The notes beneath the pieces were generated by a model. That model was not told where the DNA came from and did no database searches. It worked only from the letters and a program-made list of their open reading frames with translations. From Patescibacteria group bacterium (GTDB taxonomy: Bacteria > Patescibacteriota > Minisyncoccia > Phycocordibacterales > DATDWN01), in the NCBI GenBank assembly GCA_013816135.1, contig JACDEV010000006.1, forward strand, positions 1-42,944: DNA of 42,944 nt, given 5' to 3'. A program made the translations under genes and the position numbers. Shown here one piece after another: positions 26,858 through 35,215 of the stretch. How positions within the stretch are numbered: the first letter of the stretch is position 1; each line of letters begins with the position of its first letter.

Positions 26858-27367
26858 CTATTTCGTTATTCCTACCACACTCCACTTTCCAGCATTTAAT
26901 CCGTTTCCATTAGTATCACCTGGAGCTTTGTCTCCTACATAGAAATAAACGGGCTTCTCTCCATAAGCATACTGATATGTTCCATCTGGTCGCTTTATAA
27001 CATTCATTCTTTTTGAAAGCATATCTGTAGAAGAAGCTATATTCTTATTATCATATGCATAAGGAATCCAAGTTTTCGCACAGTCACCAGTACAGCTACT
27101 TGCTAGTCTTTTGTCATCTGCAGAAACATAGAGAGTCATTCCTCTACCATCCGTCAGATATTCTCCCAACGCTGTAGTTCTTCTACTTGATGAAATAAGT
27201 AAAGACGAATTATCTATTGGTGCTGTAACTGTATTGTCTACAGGACTAGTTGTTGTGTCTGGGACCACTTCAACCGGTATATTTTGAGGAACAGCTTTTA
27301 GGAAATAAACTCCAATTCCTAATAAGATTACTATCACTACCAATCCACCAATTATTTTTTCTTTCAT
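26858..27367 (-). CDS. Membrane-anchored PF03640-type secreted repeat protein
   Basis: 169 aa. One N-terminal membrane span (~5-23), Pro/Thr-rich linker, then a domain matching the 'secreted repeat of unknown function' / COG4315 lipoprotein family: GRGMTLYVSADD, the paired-Cys segment SSCTGDCAKTWIPY, and RPDGTYQYAYGEKPVYFYVG. Here it is membrane-anchored rather than lipidated. In other bacteria this family is often near cupredoxin and redox proteins, in line with its place among the cupredoxin genes here; its biochemical role is not established. On the minus strand TATTAT (27380-27375) ends seven bases before the ATG, suggesting a leaderless transcript. Confidence 0.8.
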   Translation of the reverse strand: MKEKIIGGLVVIVILLGIGVYFLKAVPQNIPVEVVPDTTTSPVDNTVTAPIDNSSLLISSSRRTTALGEYLTDGRGMTLYVSADDKRLASSCTGDCAKTWIPYAYDNKNIASSTDMLSKRMNVIKRPDGTYQYAYGEKPVYFYVGDKAPGDTNGNGLNAGKWSVVGITK

Positions 27368-27411
27368 AGGATATATAATAGTACAATTCTGTAGTCGTAC
27401 GTAGTTTTTTG

Positions 27412-27420
27412 TGTGGATAA
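27412..27420 (-). promoter_or_regulatory. DnaA-box-like 9-mer
   Basis: TGTGGATAA, i.e. TTATCCACA on the minus strand; the third perfect copy in the window, all in gene-free DNA (others at 3385-3393 and 8456-8464). Confidence 0.35.
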
Positions 27421-27448
27421 GTTTTTAAAAGTTGTCCCAAATTGAGGG

Positions 27449-27477
27449 TTGACAAATCAAATATAATGGGGTAATTT
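27449..27477 (+). promoter_or_regulatory. Promoter of the 27519 lipoprotein gene
   Basis: TTGACA at 27449-27454, 17-base spacer, TAATTT at 27472-27477. Confidence 0.5.
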
Positions 27478-27518
27478 TATGTTAGAAACGCTCTATCCAA
27501 TGCCTTGAAGGAGGCTCC

Positions 27519-27962
27519 ATGAAGAACTTCAGTTTCGTCGCAATTCTGGCGGCTGTGCTTTGCATGGCTTCCTGCGGTGGAAATTCTTCCCCCGCTGCTC
27601 CCAGCACGCCGACGCCGACCCCAACTCCCGTTTCCACCATCAAGGTGGATGGTCTGGGAGTGACGCCGAGCGTCGCTCACGCTGGAGACACCATTACGGT
27701 CTACTTCAATACGTTTCTCTGCCCCACGGGTTTCAGGTGGGGAGTTCTCTACACTCGAGACGATGGAGTGACTCGTCCCCCAAATGGAGCTTCATGTGTC
27801 ATAGGAGGCTCAAGTTCCGGTGCTATGAGCACGATCTTGAACGAACAAAATGACATGCTGTCGTTTTCTCGAGGTCACACACTAAAAGCGGAACTGGTAG
27901 TCATGGAAGTCTATCCAGTTCCAATCTGGCGATCGCTCGCCGGGTCAGTGTCCGTCCAGTAA
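27519..27962 (+). CDS. GC-rich small lipoprotein (cassette 1)
   Basis: 147 aa. Signal peptide with lipobox-like end (VLCMASC, Cys at ~19), a Thr/Pro linker and a beta-rich domain (IKVDGLGVTPSVAHAGDTIT, later FLCPTGFRWGVLYTRDDG). The start is fixed by AAGGAGG seven bases upstream. DNA is strikingly GC-rich for this window (39 of 60 bases at 27601-27660), with its own promoter and a strong terminator. The leader CCTTGAAGGAGGC and the codons for VAILAA are shared with the lipoprotein at 42292, so both derive from one ancestral cassette. Probably displayed on the outer face of the membrane. Function unknown; the composition suggests acquisition from another bacterium. Confidence 0.78.
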   Translation: MKNFSFVAILAAVLCMASCGGNSSPAAPSTPTPTPTPVSTIKVDGLGVTPSVAHAGDTITVYFNTFLCPTGFRWGVLYTRDDGVTRPPNGASCVIGGSSSGAMSTILNEQNDMLSFSRGHTLKAELVVMEVYPVPIWRSLAGSVSVQ

Positions 27963-27976
27963 CATTCGAGAAATTG

Positions 27977-28012
27977 TCCGGTTGGTTGTTTCTACAACCA
28001 ACCGGATTTTAT
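27977..28012 (+). terminator. Strong terminator after lipoprotein cassette 1
   Basis: TCCGGTTGGTTG / CAACCAACCGGA, perfect 12-bp stem, then TTTTAT. Confidence 0.92.
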
Positions 28013-28035
28013 GTTATAATTTTTATATTGATTTT

Positions 28036-28962
28036 ATGAAAAAATATTTACTTATTTCAGTTTTGTTTTTTATTATTTTCTCGATATTACCCAAATATGT
28101 TGATGCTTTTGTCGCAATTCGATGTGGCACAATTGGTGGAACCATAGATAACTCAGGTCAAGGTTTTTTTTCTACAAGCAATAATACATCTAATGGTCCA
28201 TATAATTACAGTTGGAATTTTGGTGATGGTGAGAGTTATACTGACAGTGCTCCATTTGGACAAAATCATTCTATAAGTCATCCTTATTCATTGTCTGGAA
28301 CATATACTGTAACTTTTTCTGCTGAATATACAGATGGACAAGATAGTTGTAGTAGTTCAAACAGTTTTAATTACATACCAGGTTACTCCTACCCGTATCC
28401 ATATCCATACCAATACCAATACCAATACGAATACCAGTATCCTTACCAATACCAATACCAATACCAATACCAATACCAATACCAGTATCAGTATCAGTAT
28501 CAATACCAATATCAGTATCAATATCAATACCAATACGAATATCCGTCTCCACCCATTGGAAGTGGCTATGTAACACCACCAGTTTACCCCTATCCCTCAC
28601 CACCTATTTATACCTATCAGTACCAGTACGAGTATCAGTACCAATATCAGTATCCGACACCTCCCGCAGTCTATATCTATCCGACACCTCCTATTGTATA
28701 CAATGTCATAACTACCAAAACCACAGGTGGTTCGATAAAGAGTGTTGATACCAAAATAGATTGCGGAGCGACATGTTCAGCAAGCTATGTACAAAGTACA
28801 AGTGTTACTCTCAAAGCTATACCAGCCTCATCTTATTGGAAGTTCTCAGGTTGGTCAGGGGATTGTTCAGGAACATCAATAACTTGTGTATTCAATGTGA
28901 ATTCACCGAAAACAGTCAATGCTTCTTTTGAAAAACGCTTCTTCAATTACAAGGAGTTTTAA
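28036..28962 (+). CDS. Secreted PKD-type protein with Tyr-Gln tandem repeats and C-terminal RFFNYKEF tail
   Basis: 308 aa from ATG 28036 (TATAAT at 28015-28020 lies 15 bases upstream). Signal peptide ~1-23, a PKD-like beta domain (SWNFGDGESYTD ... YSLSGTYTVTFSAEY), then a ~100-residue low-complexity tract of alternating Tyr-Gln with Tyr-Pro and Tyr-Glu. A Pro/Tyr linker leads to an InlB B-repeat-like domain (KTTGGSIKSVDTKIDCGATC, YWKFSGWSGDCSGTSITC). The end is RFFNYKEF, shared with the proteins at 37604 and 41316. Tyr/Gln repeats of this kind resemble prion-like or adhesive sequences. It probably forms a surface fibre or sticky spacer. No membrane anchor at the C-terminus, so the tail may be a sorting signal. 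Confidence 0.78.
   Translation: MKKYLLISVLFFIIFSILPKYVDAFVAIRCGTIGGTIDNSGQGFFSTSNNTSNGPYNYSWNFGDGESYTDSAPFGQNHSISHPYSLSGTYTVTFSAEYTDGQDSCSSSNSFNYIPGYSYPYPYPYQYQYQYEYQYPYQYQYQYQYQYQYQYQYQYQYQYQYQYQYQYEYPSPPIGSGYVTPPVYPYPSPPIYTYQYQYEYQYQYQYPTPPAVYIYPTPPIVYNVITTKTTGGSIKSVDTKIDCGATCSASYVQSTSVTLKAIPASSYWKFSGWSGDCSGTSITCVFNVNSPKTVNASFEKRFFNYKEF
28387..28700 (+). repeat. In-frame TAYCAR hexanucleotide array (Tyr-Gln repeats)
   Basis: Main block 28387-28545, second shorter block from about 28611 to 28660. Repeats keep frame because the unit is six bases, so copy-number change would lengthen or shorten the protein without breaking it. Synonymous variants (TAC/TAT, CAA/CAG) are mixed. Confidence 0.9.
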
Positions 28963-28995
28963 TATATAATGTTATAAGCCATTAATTTATAAAAT

Positions 28996-29553
28996 ATGCC
29001 ATCAAGTAAAATTATATTTTCTTCAATTATAGTTGTGGTTTTGCTGGGACTAGGATTGGGTTTTGTATTAAATCACAAATCTGCAAAAACAGATGTTGAA
29101 GTTCTACCCACTACAACTACTGAACCTGTAGTTACCGCAAAAGCAACAACAACCCCAACAAAAAACAGTGGGACAGTATCTTCCTTAGATAAGGCCTTGT
29201 CCGCCGATGAAAAAACAGTTTTGTATGCACCTGGCAGTACAGCATCTGCAGAAGCAACTCAAGCTCATTTTGATTTAGCCAATAAAATTGCTGTTAGTAC
29301 CGATAAAATAGTTATCAATGATTGTTTAGCTACTCCAGTAGTATTGAAAACTAAACTTGGCAGCACTATCACCATTTCAAATCAAGGCACAAAGGATTTT
29401 GAGTTCAGAGTTGATACTAGCAGTATTTCTATACCAGTAGGAAAAAGTGTTAGCTATAAAATTGAATTCAAGACAGGACAAGGTCTATATGGATATGGTT
29501 GTGACGAAGAAGGTTTGAATAGAGCAATAGGGCTTATACTAGTCACTCAATAA
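28996..29553 (+). CDS. Small anchored cupredoxin-like protein with two conserved Cys (copy 1)
   Basis: 185 aa. Membrane span at ~7-24, Thr-rich linker, then a helical segment and a beta-barrel domain of about 80 residues: IVINDCLATPVVLKT (Cys110), GSTITISNQGTKDFEFRVD, and GQGLYGYGCDE (Cys169) at the position of the copper Cys loop in cupredoxins. The canonical first His ligand is not evident, so copper binding is uncertain and a disulfide Cys110-Cys169 is an alternative. Paralog of the protein at 31077. Each copy stands directly before a Cys/His-family gene, forming a repeated two-gene module. Confidence 0.7.
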   Translation: MPSSKIIFSSIIVVVLLGLGLGFVLNHKSAKTDVEVLPTTTTEPVVTAKATTTPTKNSGTVSSLDKALSADEKTVLYAPGSTASAEATQAHFDLANKIAVSTDKIVINDCLATPVVLKTKLGSTITISNQGTKDFEFRVDTSSISIPVGKSVSYKIEFKTGQGLYGYGCDEEGLNRAIGLILVTQ

Positions 29554-29569
29554 TTTCGTAAGTTGTGAT

Positions 29570-31042
29570 AAAAAAAAAAGAGCGTGGGTAAAAGTTTTAC
29601 TTTTTAATCTTATCTTCGTAGCGATTGTTGCACTTATATATTTTCAGCAAGTTCACAAAATATTTTTTTCTAGGATTAATAGAAATACTATTGTACTGCA
29701 GGAAAGTGGATTTTCCCCGACTGAATTGACAATAAATATAGGTGATACCGTTACGTTTAGCACAAATCGTGACGTTTCTTTTTGGCCAGCTTCTGATCCT
29801 CATCCGTCACATTCTATATACTCAGAATTTGATTCAAAAGAGCCGATTTCCCCTAAAAATACGTGGAGCTTTACCTTTGAAAAGTCAGGAATTTGGCATT
29901 TTCATGACCATACAAATCCCTACTTTAATGGCACAATAAATGTGTTGGATAAAAATGGAGTCGTTCAATATAAATGTGATACTAATAACAAAGAGAAATG
30001 TTGGGATGACTACCTGTCATTAGCTGTAAATACCGGAGGTCCCAAAGGGGGGTTAGACGCCCTTTCTTACTTGATGAAAAATGATCCAAGTTTTGTTGAT
30101 CAGGGATGCCATGCTTATGCTCATCGTGTTGGTGAAAAATCATTAGAATATTATTTATCAAGTAAAAAAGATATAAGTCAGTGGGATTTTCCTATTGAGT
30201 CAACATATTGTGGCTACGGATTTCTGCATGGAGTATTCGAACATTACTTTCGCATCAAACCTTCTTTTGTTTCTGAAATTTGCTCTGAACTAGATAAGAA
30301 ATTTTCCTCTGAGATTCCCAGAATTCGGCTAAATTGTTTCCATGGAGCAGGTCACGGCTTCATTCAAGATCCTCCAGAGGAAAGTTTATGGGGCAATGTC
30401 CAAGGAATAATTTCACCCGCTTTAGAAAAATGCTCCAAAGTATCACCGGGAAACAATAATGATGAAATTACTGAATGCAATGAAGGAGTTTTTAATATTA
30501 TAGCAGGGTGGATGATGTCGGGTTCTTACAGTATTTCTAAGTTCGATGAGAACGACCCTTTTGAGTTGTGTCGGAACCAGACATCGTGGCCATATCAAAA
30601 AGCTTGTTATTACGAGCTTTCTCTTAAGGTTAATTTTTTTGGACACGACAATATACCAGAGCTGGCTAAGAGATATGCAAATAAAATTGCAGATAATGAA
30701 ATTGCAGGGATGGTCCTTCATTCTATTGTTGCTTCTGTTGTTCAAGATACAGTAGATAAAAATGATTTTACAGACTATCTTCTTCAGTGTAGAGAATTGC
30801 AAGAGCGACTTCATAAGGATTGCTTGGCTGCTATAGTTGGAGGACTCATGGCACATGGTGTGCCACAGCAGGAATATGTAAAACCTTTAAAATTATGTAG
30901 CTCAGAAAAAATGAATATGACAGAAAAAGAATATTGCTTCTCACAATTAGGAGCGGTTATAAAGAAGACTTATGATAAGGGAAAAGTAAGTGAAATTTGT
31001 CTTTTGTATCCGGATTCGTATAAAAAATACTGCCAACTATGA
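29570..31042 (+). CDS. Cupredoxin-Cys/His family fusion (paralog 4); start interrupted by an A10 tract
   Basis: About 490 codons are open from 29543 to the stop at 31042. They encode a membrane span (VLLFNLIFVAIVALIYF), a His-only cupredoxin domain (FWPASDPHPSH, WHFHDH) and the Cys/His domain (CHAYAHRVGEK, YCGYGFLHGVFEHYF, NCFHGAGHGF, CNEGVFNII). No ATG, GTG or TTG lies in this frame before 29726, which is past the membrane span. GTG at 29565-29567 is well placed but is one base out of frame across a run of ten A (29570-29579); eleven A would join them. So either the assembly lost one A, or expression depends on slippage or phase variation. Its Cys/His domain is of the divergent subtype, like 24398 and 34007. 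Confidence 0.72.
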   Translation, partial: KKKRAWVKVLLFNLIFVAIVALIYFQQVHKIFFSRINRNTIVLQESGFSPTELTINIGDTVTFSTNRDVSFWPASDPHPSHSIYSEFDSKEPISPKNTWSFTFEKSGIWHFHDHTNPYFNGTINVLDKNGVVQYKCDTNNKEKCWDDYLSLAVNTGGPKGGLDALSYLMKNDPSFVDQGCHAYAHRVGEKSLEYYLSSKKDISQWDFPIESTYCGYGFLHGVFEHYFRIKPSFVSEICSELDKKFSSEIPRIRLNCFHGAGHGFIQDPPEESLWGNVQGIISPALEKCSKVSPGNNNDEITECNEGVFNIIAGWMMSGSYSISKFDENDPFELCRNQTSWPYQKACYYELSLKVNFFGHDNIPELAKRYANKIADNEIAGMVLHSIVASVVQDTVDKNDFTDYLLQCRELQERLHKDCLAAIVGGLMAHGVPQQEYVKPLKLCSSEKMNMTEKEYCFSQLGAVIKKTYDKGKVSEICLLYPDSYKKYCQL

Positions 31043-31076
31043 TACATAGACTTATAATTTAAAAAAATGATAAACT

Positions 31077-31631
31077 ATGATTATGAATAAAGAACATCTT
31101 AAAAAAGCGGCACTAAATAATAAATTAATAGTTTCTCTTGTGGGTGTGGCGTTGATATTAGGAGTTGCAATTTACTTCAAGAATCATCCGAATACTAGTT
31201 CTCTTTCATCTTTGAAGCACGAAACATCTTCACTCTCCAACACTCCATTGGCAAAAATTCCACTTGATTCAACTCTTACTGTAGAAGAAAAGGGATTGTT
31301 TTATACTCCACAAAAAGATGCTACAAAGGCAGAGCTAGAAACATATTCAACATTAGTGGCAAAAAATGCAACCGAAGGAAATGAAATTGTTATCAATGAT
31401 TGTAAATCTAAACCTGTAGTCTTGAAGACTACATACGGCAGTATTTTCAACGTAAAAAATACAGGAAAAACAGACATTCATTTCGGTTTCGGTTCAGAAC
31501 GTACATTGATCAAAGCTGGTAGCAATGAAAAAATAAAAGCTAACTATTCTACAGGTCCAGGAATATATGGTTATGGCTGCGACGACCCTTCTTTGTCTAG
31601 ATCTATAGGCTTACTCCTCCTAGTTCAATAA
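31077..31631 (+). CDS. Small anchored cupredoxin-like protein with two conserved Cys (copy 2)
   Basis: 184 aa, clear paralog of the protein at 28996: membrane span at ~18-33, EIVINDCKSKPVVLKT (Cys109), then TDIHFGFGSERTLIKAG and GPGIYGYGCDD (Cys168). In this copy a His follows the strand (DIHFGF) where the first copper ligand of cupredoxins would be, so it may bind copper even if the other copy does not. ATG 31077 and the in-frame ATG 31083 are both possible. 44 bases upstream of the next Cys/His-family gene. Confidence 0.7.
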   Translation: MIMNKEHLKKAALNNKLIVSLVGVALILGVAIYFKNHPNTSSLSSLKHETSSLSNTPLAKIPLDSTLTVEEKGLFYTPQKDATKAELETYSTLVAKNATEGNEIVINDCKSKPVVLKTTYGSIFNVKNTGKTDIHFGFGSERTLIKAGSNEKIKANYSTGPGIYGYGCDDPSLSRSIGLLLLVQ

Positions 31632-31675
31632 TTTCTTTGTTTCAGTAGATTTGCTATATTTAGCTCATTAGAGTT

Positions 31676-32944
31676 ATGAAATTTCTTAAAGGCAAATCTT
31701 TTCTGGTTTTATTGTTAATTTTAATCAATGCAGTTTTATTGGTGGTTTTTTTTAAACCCAGTCATCAGACTATTTCTTCTTCTACTACTACTACTACTAA
31801 TAATAATTGGCAAAATGTAGATTATCCAGAAATAAGTAGTATTGGGAAAGATTGGGATTTTCAAAAATATACAAAATACTTTCAAAATCTGGCGGAACAG
31901 AAGGGAGGGGAATATGCCTATCATGCTTTAGCTACTGCCGCCAATAAAGGCTACATAGCTGGAAATGTTGATACTCATCTATTAGGACACACCGTCGGTG
32001 ATGTACTTTATAAGCAGAAAGGTATTGAGGGTATAAAAGTCTGTACAGATGATATTCGTAACGCTTGCTCACATTCTATTGTTGTAGGGTATCTTTTGGA
32101 AAACGGAGCATCCAGTTTGGGCAAAGCAGTGGAAGCTTGTCATGATGCGCCGGGTGGATCTGGAGCGTATACAATGTGTGTTCATGGCTTAGGTCATGGG
32201 GTGTTAGCTTATGAGGAATATGATATGAAAAAGGCAGTAAATTTATGTAATAAAATCGGTACTCTTAAATCTGCAAACATAGAAATAGGGCAATGTATTG
32301 GGGGAGTGACAATGGAAATGATGGCTGGGGTCCATGATCATGAGGCATGGATTAAACAAGTTCCAAATTATTTCAAAGAAAATGATCCTTTAGCCCCATG
32401 TGATTCGGGGTTTATATCCAAAGAATATACAAATTTTTGTTATGTATATTTAACTCCCCATTTATTCAAATCCGCAGGCGTAGAGCTATCTTTTCCTGAC
32501 CCAAAGCTTTTTAATAAAGCAATGAAATACTGCGAAGGCATTCCCTTTGAAGACAGAAATAGAAGTACGTGTTTTGGAAGTTTTGGAAAGGAATATGTTG
32601 TACTATCCAACGCAAGAAATGTCCAGAATGTAAGTTCTATGAAAGACGCACAATTATTACAAGTCTATAATTGGTGCAAGCTTGGACCTGTAGAAGGAGT
32701 TTCTCCTTGTATTGAGTCAGCACTACAGTCGATTTATTGGGGTGGAGAAAATGATTCAAAAGTTTCAGTTAGATTTTGCAACATCATACCAGATCAAAAA
32801 TATTCAAATGAGTGCATGGAAAATCTTATAGGTTCTGTTTCATACTATGTTAAAGATGCTAAATATAGAGAGTTATTTTGTAGTGAGGTTACTGAAAAAT
32901 TTAAAGAAGATTGTCGCGCAAGGCTATTAAATCCAATAAGATGA
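31676..32944 (+). CDS. Novel Cys/His-rich family protein (paralog 5)
   Basis: 422 aa. Membrane span at ~8-26, Thr/Asn linker, then the family domain: H101-x3-H105-T-V-G-D-V-L-Y, C123...C131-S-H133-S, C155...C168-V-H170-G-L-G-H174-G, and QCIGGVTMEM in place of the usual C-Y-D-G-V-F-M-E. C-terminal paired cysteines continue to the end (WCKLGPVEGVSPC, FCNIIPDQKYSNEC, FCSEVTEKFKEDC), about one pair per 35-45 residues. This periodicity resembles disulfide-pinned Sel1-like helical repeats such as Helicobacter Hcp proteins, although I see no Sel1 consensus. The stop overlaps the start of the next gene (ATGA). Confidence 0.78.
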   Translation: MKFLKGKSFLVLLLILINAVLLVVFFKPSHQTISSSTTTTTNNNWQNVDYPEISSIGKDWDFQKYTKYFQNLAEQKGGEYAYHALATAANKGYIAGNVDTHLLGHTVGDVLYKQKGIEGIKVCTDDIRNACSHSIVVGYLLENGASSLGKAVEACHDAPGGSGAYTMCVHGLGHGVLAYEEYDMKKAVNLCNKIGTLKSANIEIGQCIGGVTMEMMAGVHDHEAWIKQVPNYFKENDPLAPCDSGFISKEYTNFCYVYLTPHLFKSAGVELSFPDPKLFNKAMKYCEGIPFEDRNRSTCFGSFGKEYVVLSNARNVQNVSSMKDAQLLQVYNWCKLGPVEGVSPCIESALQSIYWGGENDSKVSVRFCNIIPDQKYSNECMENLIGSVSYYVKDAKYRELFCSEVTEKFKEDCRARLLNPIR

Positions 32945-34005
32945 AAAAAAGATTTTTAATTTTATTGCTAATTTTGGTTATTGTAGTTGAAGGTGTACTT
33001 TTGATAAAGCCTACTGGGTTTATAAAAAGTATTTTCGAAATGAAACCTAAACTTATAAGTCAGAATGTAGGTCCTGAATATCTTTCTGACCATGAGATGA
33101 TAAATGAAAAAAATAGATGGTCAAAAATAATGGATGAGATTGGTCCAGAGAAGGCATATGCAAAATTTAAAGATGAATACAGTACAAAAAATTTTGGAAC
33201 ACAGCATGTGGCAGCCCACATTATTGGAGCCCTTCTATACCAGAAAGCTGGTTTGAATGGACAAGCTATTTGCGATAGCACTTTTTCTTTCGGTTGTTAT
33301 CATAGTTTTTTCTCACAAGCTTTAACAGATAAAGGTCCTTCAATTATTTCAAGTTTAAACCAAGTATGTCTCGATAAATTTGGCCCTTTGGGTTCGGGCT
33401 GTCAGCATGGAATTGGACATGGAGTGATGGATTATTTTGGCCAAAAACATTTACTTGATGCATTGAAGGCTTGCAAACCGACAACATCTTTCAGTGCAAT
33501 CTCCGGTTGTACTTCAGGAGTATTTATGGAATACAATGTCCCAATTATAGTTACGGAAACAGATGCAAACGCCATTTCTAGACCATTGGATACAAAAAAT
33601 CCATATGCACCTTGCCCGGCTTTGCCAAAAAGCTTTCAGGAGTCTTGTTACTATTCCATAGGCCAATGGTGGGATCAAACACGTGTTTATAAAGGAGATT
33701 GGAAATCCCAAGGTTTGCTCTGCAAAAATATTCCGGATGTGGCATTTATGGAAACTTGTTATCTTGGAATAGGAAATGTAACTGCGCCAGATAATAATTA
33801 CGATCCAAAGAAAACTATTGAAAGTTGTCAGAAAATGCCTAATCAAAAGGCGATTGTAACTTGTCAGGCCGGTGCTTCGTGGAGTTTTGCAGCAAATCCC
33901 GATTTTAAGCCTTTGGCAATAAAAATATGTGATGAACTTAATGATAAAGATAAGAATGAATGTTTGCGAATAGGTAATCTGCTCAATCCAAATAACAATA
34001 GGTAA
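32941..34005 (+). CDS. Novel Cys/His-rich family protein (paralog 6)
   Basis: 354 aa from ATG 32941, which overlaps the previous stop in ATGA. One N-terminal membrane span (~5-22). Motifs: H89-x3-H93-I-I-G-A-L-L-Y, C111...C119-Y-H121-S, C143...C154-Q-H156-G-I-G-H160-G, then GCTSGVFMEY. Later Cys pairs: CPALPKSFQESC, LCKNIPDVAFMETC, SCQKMPNQKAIVTC, ICDELNDKDKNEC. It is the shortest and clearest member and would make a good query for defining the family. Translational coupling to both neighbours indicates equal production of paralogs 5, 6 and 7. Confidence 0.78.
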   Translation: MKKRFLILLLILVIVVEGVLLIKPTGFIKSIFEMKPKLISQNVGPEYLSDHEMINEKNRWSKIMDEIGPEKAYAKFKDEYSTKNFGTQHVAAHIIGALLYQKAGLNGQAICDSTFSFGCYHSFFSQALTDKGPSIISSLNQVCLDKFGPLGSGCQHGIGHGVMDYFGQKHLLDALKACKPTTSFSAISGCTSGVFMEYNVPIIVTETDANAISRPLDTKNPYAPCPALPKSFQESCYYSIGQWWDQTRVYKGDWKSQGLLCKNIPDVAFMETCYLGIGNVTAPDNNYDPKKTIESCQKMPNQKAIVTCQAGASWSFAANPDFKPLAIKICDELNDKDKNECLRIGNLLNPNNNR

Positions 34006-34006
34006 T

Positions 34007-35215
34007 ATGAATTTAAAAAAATTAAAAAATTTATTTAAATATAAGCATGTGGCTGTTGTTGTACTGCTTGTTGTTATTTTTATTGAATTGATTAGTTACT
34101 TTCATTTAAATAGTGTCACTACTCAAGCTGATATAGAGAATTATGCAAATAAAGTTTTAACACTATGTAAAGATACTAAATATCATCCAGCTTGTTACGA
34201 CAAAGCCATTCCTCAGTTAATGGACTATATCTCTATGGAGGATGCATTTAAAGTTACATCAATTGTTCAAGATAAAGATCGTAGCTATTTATATTGTCAT
34301 GTATTAGCTCATGCATTAAGCGCCCGGGAAGTAGATAAAAATCCATCGGCATGGAAAGATGTTGTTTCTCGCGTACCTTCAGGAATGTGCTCTAATGGCG
34401 GAATACATGGAGCCTTCCAAGAAAGATTTAGAGGAGAAACATTTACCGAAGAGCAACTCCAAACAATAAAACCAGAATTAAATGACCTGTGTGAAGAGCG
34501 TGATAGCTGGCATCCGACAGGTTTAGAGCAGGCTTCTTGTTATCACGCCCTTGGACACTTAACTATGTATCTCACATCGGCAGATATACCTAGATCTCTT
34601 AGCTTATGTGATGAAATATCACTTAAGCCAGGAGGTAGGGATTATAGGCATCTATGTTACGACGGAGCATTTATGCAAATCTTCCAGCCTTTGGAGGCAG
34701 AGGATTTTTCACTTATCATCGGAAAAGAAGTTACCAAAGAACAGCTTCCAGATTTTTGTAATAAATTTACTGGAGAAGTTAAAGGTTCGTGTTGGTCGGA
34801 AGGTTGGCCATTGTATAGGTCTGAATTAGAAAAACCTGAAGGTTTGAATAGTTATTGTTCAAAAGCATCATTATCTGAACGTGATCGTTGCTTTTCTTCT
34901 ATTATTTATGTGATGACAGCTATGTTTAATTTAGATAGTAATAAAATCATTTCCTATTGTCCAAAGGTTGTAAAAAACCAAGTAGGGGGATGCTTTGCTA
35001 GCGGAGCCTCTAGGATGATAGAAGTAGATTATCGAAATATTGATAAAGCAGCAGAGTTATGTACTGAAGCAGAAAAATTCGATCCAAAACATACATGCTT
35101 CAAAACACTTTTGCAGTACTCAACCTACAATTTCAAGAAAGACTCTCCAGAGTTCTATAAGGTTTGTAATAGTATGCCAACTGAATGGAAAGAACTTTGC
35201 CTTAAAAAACAGTAA
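34007..35215 (+). CDS. Novel Cys/His-rich family protein (paralog 7, divergent type)
   Basis: 402 aa. Membrane span at ~14-33. The divergent motif set is C97-H98-x3-H102, C128-S-N-G-G-I-H134-G, C178-Y-H180-A-L-G-H184, then LCYDGAFMQI. An extra Cys pair (C54, C63) precedes the domain, as in the 24398 protein. C-terminal pairs include FCNKFTGEVKGSC, YCSKASLSERDRC and LCTEAEKFDPKHTC. It starts two bases after the previous stop and ends immediately before the free-standing cupredoxin gene. Confidence 0.78.
   Translation: MNLKKLKNLFKYKHVAVVVLLVVIFIELISYFHLNSVTTQADIENYANKVLTLCKDTKYHPACYDKAIPQLMDYISMEDAFKVTSIVQDKDRSYLYCHVLAHALSAREVDKNPSAWKDVVSRVPSGMCSNGGIHGAFQERFRGETFTEEQLQTIKPELNDLCEERDSWHPTGLEQASCYHALGHLTMYLTSADIPRSLSLCDEISLKPGGRDYRHLCYDGAFMQIFQPLEAEDFSLIIGKEVTKEQLPDFCNKFTGEVKGSCWSEGWPLYRSELEKPEGLNSYCSKASLSERDRCFSSIIYVMTAMFNLDSNKIISYCPKVVKNQVGGCFASGASRMIEVDYRNIDKAAELCTEAEKFDPKHTCFKTLLQYSTYNFKKDSPEFYKVCNSMPTEWKELCLKKQ

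Noticed and set aside
28387-28545. Possible CRISPR array because of regular repeats
   Set aside because: Unit is only six bases, there are no unique spacers, and it reads in frame as Tyr-Gln.
23038-35215. Multiheme c-type cytochromes suggested by many Cys and His
   Set aside because: No CxxCH motif is found in any of the seven proteins.
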